A stretch of 41,354 nt of DNA from an uncultured Clostridia bacterium. Its GTDB lineage: Bacteria > Bacillota > Clostridia > TANB77 > CAG-508. The translations under genes were made by a program, and so were the position numbers. Positions 27,680-34,134 of this stretch are shown one piece after another. How positions within the stretch are numbered: position 1 is the first letter of the stretch; each line of letters begins with the position of its first letter. The DNA is taken from contig CANRCF010000011.1 of the NCBI GenBank assembly GCA_947629045.1, positions 1 to 41,354 of the forward strand. Direction: 5' to 3'. A model generated the notes under the pieces. It did no database searches. It saw only the letters and a list, made by a program, of their open reading frames with translations, and was not told where the DNA came from.

Positions 27680-27765
27680 ACTTCCGTTTTTTGGAAGTTT
27701 TCATATAAAGAGTGTTTTTAAACACTCAAAAACAAAGAGCCGAGTATTATTCGGCTCTTAAATTT
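27680..27765 (+). ncRNA. candidate small RNA of three stem-loops
   Basis: Three consecutive hairpins follow the promoter: ACTTCC/GGAAGT (27680-27698, T-rich loop), GAGTGTTT/AAACACTC (27710-27727) and AAGAGCCGA/TCGGCTCTT (27735-27759) with a T-rich tail, a standard terminator. No ORF with a ribosome binding site lies inside. The promoter-to-terminator unit of about 85 nt is what a small RNA gene looks like. Alternatively the last hairpin simply terminates clpC and the first two are 3' UTR. I know no Rfam family with this shape. Confidence 0.5.
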
Positions 27766-27890
27766 TCTTAAAACTATTTACAAAAAGGTGAATTTGTGAT
27801 TAAATAATAGTGTTAAAATATAAAAAATATAAGTATATAACTTAATTGATGAATTACTAATATTATAGATAAAAGTTGGAGAAAAAACAA

Positions 27891-28001
<111 letters not shown>

Positions 28002-28141
28002 TTTAAATAAAGAAAAGAAGCTATTTTTAAGTAAAATAGCTAATATTATAGTAGCTAAAATAAACAATATAAAAAATACAAACAACATATATAGTGAAAA
28101 AAGCATAGATAATATAAAAAATATATATAATAAATTAGTAA

Positions 28142-28183
28142 AGGATAGACTATTTTATAAAAATAAAATAGCCTGTCCTTTTT
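28142..28183 (+). terminator. strong intrinsic terminator
   Basis: AGGATAG-A-CTATTTTAT (28142-28158) pairs with ATAAAATAG-C-CTGTCCT (28163-28179) around a 4-nt loop with one internal mismatch, followed by TTTTTG. It ends the transcript of the (AC)15 locus. Confidence 0.85.
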
Positions 28184-28382
28184 GTTGCTTGTAAATGAAT
28201 AACTATTTATTTTTTATTAGTTTTTTGCAAAAAAATGCAGAAAAATTACTTTAGATTTTAATATTTTATTCTTTGAAAATATGACTTTAATTAGCAAAGC
28301 TTAAAAGAATAAAAAATATATAAAAATTATAAACAAAGTAAATTGGATTAAAATTTACAAAACTAAGGAGGAAAAAGGTAAA

Positions 28383-29765
28383 ATGAGAAAAGAGAGGGAG
28401 AATTTAAGAAAAAATTTTAAAATGCTTGAAAAAAAGCAAGAGACCACTAACAAAGGTATAACGCTAATAGCCTTAGTAGTTACTATTGTAGTGCTTTTGA
28501 TTTTGGCATCAGTAAGTATAACAGTTGTATTTGGAGATAATGGAATATTACAATTAGCAAAAGAAGCAGGAGAGAAAACAAATGAGGCAGTGCAAAATGA
28601 TAAAGAAAACATAGGAAATGCAACAAATTATATTAAATCATTAAGTTGGGATGCGTCAAAAGTAACAGCAGTAACAACAAAAGATGGAGCGATAGTTCCA
28701 GTACCAAAAGGATTTGTAGGCTCTGAAGTAGATGGAGAAAATACAATAAAAGATGGATTTGTAATATATGAAGGTGAAACTCCAGTAACAAACGAAGATG
28801 TAAGTAAAACTGAAAATAATCCAAGAGAAGAAAGAAACCAATTTGTATGGGTACCAGTAGATGGAGAAAGCTTACAGTATGCACAAGATAAAACTTCATG
28901 GTCAGATAAAACAGCTGAATATACTAATTATAAAGATTGGTGGGACGAAGAAGAAATTGATTTTAGAAAAGAAAGTGTTGCAAAATATGGAGGCTTCTAT
29001 GTAGGAAGATACGAAGCAGGAGTAGAAGGAAGTACAGAATATGATAATGAAACTGATTATAAAACTACAGCAAGTGCAGAAACAAGAAATAATACAACAG
29101 GAACCCCTGTAACTAAGAAAAATAGACAAGCATGGAATTTTGTAAGCCAAGAAAATGCAAAAATATTGTCTCAAAATATGTATGGTAATAATAAGGACTT
29201 CAATGGAATAATAGAGAGTAGATTAATAGACTCATACGCATGGGACACAATATGTACATGGTTAAGTAATAATAAAATAGATGTAATGAATAGTACATCA
29301 TGGGGAAATTATTACAATGCAAGTTATAAAATAAAAGGGCTATATGCAGAACATTCTTATGATAGCGGTTGGAATGATGCTGGAAAATATAGCAAAACTG
29401 ACGATAGCAACACTTTTCCAATTCCTGCAACTAAAAACAATAAACGTTATGAAGTAGCAACAGGAGTAACAGTAGTAGATGATAATGGAAAAGAAATAGA
29501 TAGAAATAGAACAAAGAATATATATGATTTTGCAGGAAACATGTGGGAATGGACAACGGAAATAGGAGACCATCAAACAGCAGAAACTGCACAAGTTACA
29601 GAGACAAATGAAAAATCTAAACCAACCGGAACATATGCGGTTCTTCGTGGGGGCGTCTTCCACAGCAATGGCGATGATAACCCAGCATCTTGCCGTCATG
29701 GCAATACCGCGGTTGCCGACTTCAGTGTTAGCATCTCTTTCCGTCCTGTACTTTACATAAAATAG
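28383..29765 (+). CDS. membrane-anchored variable protein with C-type-lectin/FGE fold (DGR target)
   Basis: The protein has 460 residues, and the start follows AAGGAGG. Residues ~24-52 (NKGITLIALVVTIVVLLILASVSI) are a prepilin-like leader: G then ITLIAL in the place of FTLIEL, a long hydrophobic helix, then FGDNGIL. The family usually has E at +5; here it is A. After a polar stalk, residues ~125-460 form a formylglycine-enzyme/C-type-lectin domain (FVWVPV, GGFYVGRYEAG, YDFAGNMWEWT, LRGGVF...SFRPVLYI). The last ~43 residues are encoded by GC-rich, NNY-type codons, as in variable regions of diversity-generating retroelements. The product is probably a surface-displayed ligand-binding protein. 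Confidence 0.85.
   Translation: MRKERENLRKNFKMLEKKQETTNKGITLIALVVTIVVLLILASVSITVVFGDNGILQLAKEAGEKTNEAVQNDKENIGNATNYIKSLSWDASKVTAVTTKDGAIVPVPKGFVGSEVDGENTIKDGFVIYEGETPVTNEDVSKTENNPREERNQFVWVPVDGESLQYAQDKTSWSDKTAEYTNYKDWWDEEEIDFRKESVAKYGGFYVGRYEAGVEGSTEYDNETDYKTTASAETRNNTTGTPVTKKNRQAWNFVSQENAKILSQNMYGNNKDFNGIIESRLIDSYAWDTICTWLSNNKIDVMNSTSWGNYYNASYKIKGLYAEHSYDSGWNDAGKYSKTDDSNTFPIPATKNNKRYEVATGVTVVDDNGKEIDRNRTKNIYDFAGNMWEWTTEIGDHQTAETAQVTETNEKSKPTGTYAVLRGGVFHSNGDDNPASCRHGNTAVADFSVSISFRPVLYIK
29636..29765 (+). other. putative DGR variable region
   Basis: From about 29621 the base composition jumps to roughly half G+C until the stop codon. In-frame codons from 29653 on are GTC TTC CAC AGC, AAT GGC GAT GAT, then TGC CGT CAT GGC, then ACC GCG GTT GCC GAC TTC. 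Nearly all end in C or T, as expected if AAY codons in a template repeat were randomised at adenines. They alternate with constant blocks (CCAGCATCT, and ATCTCTTTCCGTCC onward). The positions match the variable surface of the lectin fold (RGG...ISFRPV). No template repeat or reverse transcriptase is present in the window, so this would be a remote target. Confidence 0.75.
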
Positions 29766-29779
29766 TGCTAAGCACTGTT
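29761..29779 (+). promoter_or_regulatory. hairpin directly after the variable region
   Basis: AGTGC-TAA-GCACT (29764-29776) is a perfect 5-bp stem with a 3-nt loop overlapping the TAG stop. It can be extended by AAT/GTT with one wobble. DGR targets of the Bordetella phage type need a small hairpin just 3' of the variable region for efficient retrohoming; this one is placed accordingly. It has no T-run, so it is a poor terminator. Confidence 0.6.
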
Positions 29780-29810
29780 AACGGTCGAATTGGCCTATCT
29801 AGAAGCGTTT

Positions 29811-30668
29811 TTAAACTGGATTAACATGAACAAAGGTATTATAGACTTTATCTAAGGCTGTAATATCTTTTTCTAACTGGTCTGCTAGCTTGTGGCTATC
29901 AAAAGTAGACATATTGCCATCTACACAAATAGTTAAAACTATAATAAACTGATAGCCAACAGGAGCAGAAGAAATGCTTTCAACGTTTTTAATTTCTTTA
30001 TAATTATGTGCTAAATCTAAAATTATCTCCGTAGTATGTTCATCAATAGAAATATCCATTAAAACATTATAACTTTCAATAAAAATTTTAGCACCAGTTA
30101 AACAAATCCATACAGAAATACCAATACCTACAATTCCATCAAACCAATAAATATTTGCCAAAGTAAGTAAAATAGATACAAGTGTAAAAGTTGTTACAAT
30201 ACAGTCATTTCTATGGTCCTTCTTACTAGCATCTAGTAAAATATTAGTGTACTTTTTAGATAACTTATGTGTGTAAATATAGAGAATTAATTTAGTGATA
30301 ATTGTAACTATACACACAACTACTAAAAGCCATGAAAATTTAAGCTCGCTTCCATAGATTATGGTGTAAATAGAATCATATAGCACTTTAAAAGAAACTA
30401 AAACCATAGAAATAGCAATAAGCAAAGAAAAAATATATTCTGCTTTTCCATGACCAAAATTGTGACTATTATCCTGTGGCTCACTTGCAATTTTATTGCC
30501 AATAAAAGTCATTAAAGATGCAAAAATATCACTAGCACTATTAACGGCATCAGCAATCATAGACTGACTTTTAAAAATAAGGCCAGCAGAACCTTTAATA
30601 ATAAGCAAAAATAAATTCCCAATAATTCCAAACAAGCCAACTTTTTTAGTTTCTTCAAAACGATCCAT
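29811..30668 (-). CDS. cation diffusion facilitator family metal exporter
   Basis: This 285-residue CDF transporter exports divalent metal by proton exchange. The N-terminal signature is visible: VGLFGIIGNLFLLIIKGSAGLIFKSQSMIADAVNSASDIFASLMTFIG, with N-x3-D (NSASD) in helix 2. Helix 5 has a lone D (WFDGIVGIGIS). Six membrane helices span about 10-185, and a C-terminal ferredoxin-like cytoplasmic domain (about 200-285) contains HNYKEIKNVESI. HxxxD, the zinc signature, is absent, so manganese or iron is more likely than zinc; this is inference. Its leader has the split Shine-Dalgarno arrangement. It is convergent with the variable protein gene. Confidence 0.93.
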   Translation of the reverse strand: MDRFEETKKVGLFGIIGNLFLLIIKGSAGLIFKSQSMIADAVNSASDIFASLMTFIGNKIASEPQDNSHNFGHGKAEYIFSLLIAISMVLVSFKVLYDSIYTIIYGSELKFSWLLVVVCIVTIITKLILYIYTHKLSKKYTNILLDASKKDHRNDCIVTTFTLVSILLTLANIYWFDGIVGIGISVWICLTGAKIFIESYNVLMDISIDEHTTEIILDLAHNYKEIKNVESISSAPVGYQFIIVLTICVDGNMSTFDSHKLADQLEKDITALDKVYNTFVHVNPV

Positions 30669-30720
30669 GTATAAATTTGTATGATATATTTAATTACTTA
30701 AATAATCATATTCTCCTTCC
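30669..30720 (-). promoter_or_regulatory. CDF leader: Shine-Dalgarno split from start by hairpin
   Basis: On the minus strand GGAAGGAG (30720-30713) is 44 nt from the CDF ATG. Between lies a hairpin (30710-30680): TATGAT-T-ATTTAA pairs with TTAAAT-AT-ATCATA. Then 11 nt lead to the start. Three nt after the Shine-Dalgarno is a mini-ORF M-I-I-stop (30709-30698). The AAATATATCATACA string is identical to that in the gatB leader (8480-8493). Confidence 0.6.
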
Positions 30721-30929
30721 TATATTTATGTTATATAATGAATTACTATATAATCTTATTAATATTTTAATGTATAATTAATTATATCACAATATTTTAA
30801 TAAAAAAAGATAAAATTTAAAATAAATGTAGGCAAATGTGAAAAGCAAAAAATAAAAAAATTTAAAAGTTGCATAAAAAAAATAATAATGCTATAATGAA
30901 AAAAGCAAAAGAAGAAAGGAAAAAGTTAA

Positions 30930-31277
30930 ATGGGAATTTTAACAATAATATATTTGCTAGTTTTCGTTATATTTGTTTTAATTGCTTTTTCTGTATTTCA
31001 AATACGATCAGCAGGCATAAAGATAAAAGACTTTTGGGGTTTTATTCAAGCAAACGAAATGCTAGATAAATTGTATAAATTTTCTAAAAAATATGAAATG
31101 ATGAGCCCACAAGAGCAAATCATATTTTTAGCAGAAGCAGAAAAAGTTTTTAGTGCGTATGATAAAATTCCAAGCATGGTGTGGGAAGAAGAATATCAAA
31201 AATATTCACAAGTGTTGCAAGCATATCAAAATATTAGAGTTAATAGATGGACAGATGAAAATGGTAAAAAAGCGTAA
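30930..31277 (+). CDS. single-helix membrane protein, unknown
   Basis: The protein has 115 residues behind GAAAGGAAAAA. Residues ~3-25 are a transmembrane helix (ILTIIYLLVFVIFVLIAFSVF), and the remainder is a charged helical cytoplasmic domain with MMSPQEQIIFLAEAEKVFSAYDKIPSMVWEEEYQKYSQVL. I recognise it only as a clostridial conserved hypothetical. It is monocistronic, between the CDF leader region and its own terminator. The 260 nt upstream (30670-30930) are very A/T-rich and show nothing beyond the CDF leader and promoter material. Confidence 0.75.
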   Translation: MGILTIIYLLVFVIFVLIAFSVFQIRSAGIKIKDFWGFIQANEMLDKLYKFSKKYEMMSPQEQIIFLAEAEKVFSAYDKIPSMVWEEEYQKYSQVLQAYQNIRVNRWTDENGKKA

Positions 31278-31311
31278 ACTATCCTAAAAAATAAATAGGG
31301 TAGTTTTTTTA
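31276..31311 (+). terminator. intrinsic terminator
   Basis: AAACTATCCTA (31276-31286 region) pairs with TAGGGTAGTTT across an A/T loop, with one G-T wobble, followed by TTTTTTT. It is immediately downstream of the 30930 gene's stop codon. Confidence 0.85.
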
Positions 31312-31381
31312 TATTTGTAAATAATAAAAAAATATGCTAAAATAATAAAGGTTATAGGAGCCATAAAACCTAAATATAAAT

Positions 31382-31418
31382 AAAGGCTGTTAGAAAATAA
31401 ATCTAACATGAAATTAAA
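31382..31418 (+). promoter_or_regulatory. methyltransferase leader hairpin between weak Shine-Dalgarno and start
   Basis: AAAGG (31382-31386) is 32 nt from the ATG at 31419. A perfect 7-bp hairpin, TGTTAGA-AAATAAA-TCTAACA (31388-31408), fills the gap, leaving exactly 10 nt before the start. The geometry equals that of the gatB leader, though the sequence differs and there is no mini-ORF. No other ribosome binding site is present. Confidence 0.45.
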
Positions 31419-32285
31419 ATGGATATAGCAAAAGATTGGAAAGATTATGAAATATTAGATATGGCAAACGGAGAAAAACTAGAAAGATGGAAAAATGTTA
31501 TTCTAGTTAGGCCAGATCCACAAATAATTTGGAAGGAAAAAAGCTTTCCAGAAAAATGGAAAAATGTAAACGGTACATACCATAGAAGCAAAGAAGGTGG
31601 CGGAAGCTGGGAATACAAAAAAAGTTTGCCACAAAGTTGGAAGGTGCAATATAAAGATTTAACCTTTAATGTAAAACCTATGGGCTTTAAACATACAGGG
31701 CTTTTTCCAGAGCAAGCTGTTAATTGGGACTGGATGATAGCTAAAATAAAAAATGCAAAAAGACCTATTAAGGTTTTAAATTTATTTGCATATACTGGTG
31801 GCGCAACAGTTGCTTGTAGTTATGCAGGTGCAGAGGTTTGCCATGTAGATAGTTCAAAAGGTATGGTTACATGGGCAAAAGAAAATGTACAAGCATCAGG
31901 GCTAGAAAAAAATCCAATTAGATTTATAGTAGATGATGTTTTTAAATTTGTAAATAGAGAAATACGCAGGGGTAATACTTATGATGCAATTATAATGGAC
32001 CCTCCATCTTATGGAAGAGGAACAAATGGCGAAGTATGGAAGTTTGAAGACAATTTACCTGAATTAGTTGAACTTTGCTCAAAGGTATTATCAAAAAATC
32101 CATTATTCTTTTTAATAAACTCGTACACAACAGGAATTTCTAGTACAGTTCTAGAAAATATCTTAGAACTAACAATCGGCAAAAAATATAAAGGAAAAGT
32201 AGTTAGTGGAGAGATAGGTCTACCAATGACTAATTCAAAATTAGTTTTACCATGTGGAATTTACGGACGTTGGGAGAGCCTTTAA
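31419..32285 (+). CDS. SAM-dependent rRNA methyltransferase, RlmI/RlmK-like
   Basis: This 288-residue class I methyltransferase is of the type that modifies 23S rRNA bases. The N-terminal part (about 1-95) is a substrate-binding region without the PUA domain of RlmI. The Rossmann domain has motif I VLNLFAYTGGATVACSYAG (about 125-143), the acidic end of beta-2 (VDSS) and catalytic motif IV MDPPSYGRG (about 192-200). It could act on guanine or cytosine; the sequence does not settle which. It lies 51 nt before an RluA-type pseudouridine synthase, so the two probably form an RNA-modification pair. Confidence 0.9.
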   Translation: MDIAKDWKDYEILDMANGEKLERWKNVILVRPDPQIIWKEKSFPEKWKNVNGTYHRSKEGGGSWEYKKSLPQSWKVQYKDLTFNVKPMGFKHTGLFPEQAVNWDWMIAKIKNAKRPIKVLNLFAYTGGATVACSYAGAEVCHVDSSKGMVTWAKENVQASGLEKNPIRFIVDDVFKFVNREIRRGNTYDAIIMDPPSYGRGTNGEVWKFEDNLPELVELCSKVLSKNPLFFLINSYTTGISSTVLENILELTIGKKYKGKVVSGEIGLPMTNSKLVLPCGIYGRWESL

Positions 32286-32336
32286 TATAAAAAATTCTCG
32301 CATTTTTCACTAGTTAGAAACATAGAGGAGCTTATA

Positions 32337-33026
32337 ATGAACAATTTAAAGGTAATTTATGAAGATAATCATATTATAGTAGTTGAAAAACCTGTAAACA
32401 TACCTTCACAAGGTGATAAAACAGGTGATGTTGATATGCTAAGTATAATCAAGCAGTATTTAAAGGAAAAGTACAATAAACCTGGAAATGTTTATTTAGG
32501 CTTAGTTCATAGACTAGATAGGCCAGTAGGTGGGGTAATGGTTTTTGCTAAAACCTCTAAGGCAGCCACAAGGCTTAGTAATCAAGTAAGAGAAAAAGAT
32601 TTTGAAAAAACTTATTTAGCAGTTGTAAATGGTAAAATGGAAAAAAATGAAGATACGCTTGAAGATTACTTATTGAAAAATGAAAAAAATAATATGAGCA
32701 AAGTGGTAAAAGAGGGTACAAAAAATAGTAAGCTTGCTATTTTAGATTATAAAGTTTTAAAGTATGACCCAGAAATTGATTTATCTGTTTTAAAAATAAA
32801 TTTACACACAGGAAGGCATCATCAAATAAGGGTACAGCTTTCAAGCAGAAATCATAGCATTTATGGCGACCAAAAGTATGGCGGTAGAGGTCATGGAAAG
32901 CAAATAGCACTTTGGGCTTATGAGTTAAAATTATATCATCCGGTAACAAATGAGCAAATGACATTTAAATCAATTCCTGAAAAAATAGGAAGTTGGAAAA
33001 TACTGTCAGATATTAACAATATATAA
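32337..33026 (+). CDS. RluA-family pseudouridine synthase
   Basis: The 229-residue enzyme isomerises uridine in rRNA or tRNA. The catalytic aspartate is in GLVHRLDRPVGGVMVFAKT (about 57-75). The family's KTYLAVVNG and HQIRVQLSS...IYGDQKYGG motifs follow. It has no S4 domain, as in the shorter RluA/RluD-like clostridial members, so the target site cannot be named. The start follows AGAGGAG. It is downstream of the methyltransferase and ends in a strong terminator at 33031-33060. Confidence 0.93.
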   Translation: MNNLKVIYEDNHIIVVEKPVNIPSQGDKTGDVDMLSIIKQYLKEKYNKPGNVYLGLVHRLDRPVGGVMVFAKTSKAATRLSNQVREKDFEKTYLAVVNGKMEKNEDTLEDYLLKNEKNNMSKVVKEGTKNSKLAILDYKVLKYDPEIDLSVLKINLHTGRHHQIRVQLSSRNHSIYGDQKYGGRGHGKQIALWAYELKLYHPVTNEQMTFKSIPEKIGSWKILSDINNI

Positions 33027-33030
33027 TAGA

Positions 33031-33060
33031 TAATGGCATAAAGTATGCCATTATTTTTTA
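33031..33060 (+). terminator. strong intrinsic terminator
   Basis: TAATGGCATA (33031-33040) pairs perfectly with TATGCCATTA (33044-33053) around AAG, followed by six T residues. Confidence 0.92.
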
Positions 33061-33191
33061 TAAAAAATGATTTAAATTATACAAAATAAAAAACATTATT
33101 TTTCACAATGAAATTCAATTTATTTGTAGATAAAACTAAAATGATGAAATATTTATAATAAAATAAATTCAAACGTGTACAGAGGAAAAAG

Positions 33192-33815
33192 ATGATTGAT
33201 AAAATTTGTAATTATATTATGGAAAAAATAAAAAGTAGTATTGACAATATGGATGAAGAACGAGAGCTAGTAATCGAATTTGGAATAAAACTTATAATAG
33301 GAGAGTTACCAAAGATTGCTATATTATTTATTATAGGATTTTTAATAGGAATAGGTTGGTACACTGTTATATTATTTTTATTATTATCTATTTATAGAAG
33401 CTTCGTTGGAGGTTTTCATCTAAAAACTCATTTAGGTTGTATGATAACTACAAGTATTTTATATTTAATGCCAATAATACTAGCTAAATACGTTATTATA
33501 ACAGAAAATATCATTACACATATCTTAACTATAATTATAAGCCTTTTTAGCATATTTGTAATAGCTAAATACGCACCAGCAGATACAGAAAACATACCAA
33601 TTTTGAGTAAAAAAGAAAGAAAATCTAAAAAGGTAAAAGCATATATTTCACTTGCATTTTTAGTATTTATAATTCTATTAAATATAAATCCAATTATATC
33701 TTATATGCTTATTTATGGAATATTTTTAGAAGATTTAACCACTTTACCGATGGTTTATAAAATTACAAATAATAAATATGGTTATGAAGTATATACACAA
33801 GAAAATTTAATCTAA
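33192..33815 (+). CDS. agrB: AgrB-type membrane cysteine protease
   Basis: AgrB cleaves the AgrD C-terminus and forms the thiolactone ring of the autoinducer. The protein has 207 residues. The catalytic pair H76 and C83 sits in YRSFVGGFHLKTHLGC, the same seven-residue spacing as H77/C84 of Staphylococcus aureus AgrB. Four to six hydrophobic segments cover about 35-65, 84-100, 105-122, 150-166 and 167-182. The start follows AGAGGAAAAAG. It is the first gene of agrBD; agrCA are on the opposite strand, facing it. The locus is therefore complete but convergent, unlike the single agrBDCA operon of staphylococci. Confidence 0.95.
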   Translation: MIDKICNYIMEKIKSSIDNMDEERELVIEFGIKLIIGELPKIAILFIIGFLIGIGWYTVILFLLLSIYRSFVGGFHLKTHLGCMITTSILYLMPIILAKYVIITENIITHILTIIISLFSIFVIAKYAPADTENIPILSKKERKSKKVKAYISLAFLVFIILLNINPIISYMLIYGIFLEDLTTLPMVYKITNNKYGYEVYTQENLI

Positions 33816-33829
33816 GTTATGATAGTAAT

Positions 33830-33863
33830 GCATTGCCGGCGATGCTTATTATAAATTTTTTTT
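33830..33863 (+). promoter_or_regulatory. agrB-agrD intergenic hairpin
   Basis: GCATT-GCCGGC-GATGC (33830-33845), one wobble, is strikingly GC-rich for this region. Ten nt later comes a run of eight T residues, then the agrD ribosome binding site. The gap to the T-run makes it a poor terminator. It could set the ratio of AgrD to AgrB by processing or partial termination. Confidence 0.45.
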
Positions 33864-33877
33864 AAGGAGGAGTACAA

Positions 33878-33997
33878 ATGTTAAAATTATTAGTAAAAGT
33901 AGCTGAGAAATACGCAAAGTCTACAAATACAACTTGCTGGGTTTGGGGATTAATTCACCAACCAAAAATGCCAGCATCTTTAATAAAAAAAGATTAG
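33878..33997 (+). CDS. agrD: AgrD autoinducer peptide precursor
   Basis: This 39-residue peptide gene has an excellent ribosome binding site (AAGGAGGAG) and directly follows agrB. An N-terminal amphipathic helix (MLKLLVKVAEKYAKS) targets the membrane. The autoinducer core follows, beginning at C20 (TTCWVWGLIHQP), then the charged C-terminal recognition part with PKMPASLIKKD. The HQPKxP pattern is characteristic of clostridial AgrD. The mature signal should be a thiolactone closed on C20, tryptophan-rich; whether the ring ends at G24 or up to I26 cannot be decided from sequence. Confidence 0.93.
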   Translation: MLKLLVKVAEKYAKSTNTTCWVWGLIHQPKMPASLIKKD

Positions 33998-34042
33998 TTT
34001 AAAAAATTAAAAATAAAATATTTCCTTAAAACAAAAACGACA

Positions 34043-34078
34043 AATAAAACCTCTATCTATTTAGAGGTTTTATTATAT
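34043..34078. terminator. bidirectional terminator between agrD and agrC
   Basis: AATAAAACCTCTA (34043-34055) pairs perfectly with TAGAGGTTTTATT (34062-34074) around a 6-nt loop; T-rich or A-rich tails lie on both sides. It separates the convergent agrBD and agrCA transcripts. Confidence 0.8.
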
Positions 34079-34134
34079 TTAACACATTATATATTTTTAA
34101 GTTTTATATTTAAGTAGAATGATGAAGCATAGCA

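Noticed and set aside
29340-29699. Cysteine-rich minus-strand ORF opposite the variable protein
   Set aside because: It is the complement of a gene with clear domain structure, lacks a ribosome binding site, and has no recognisable fold.
29761-29810. Hairpin after the variable region as an ordinary terminator
   Set aside because: The stem is only 5-8 bp and no T-run follows, so termination is unlikely; a DGR-associated role fits better.
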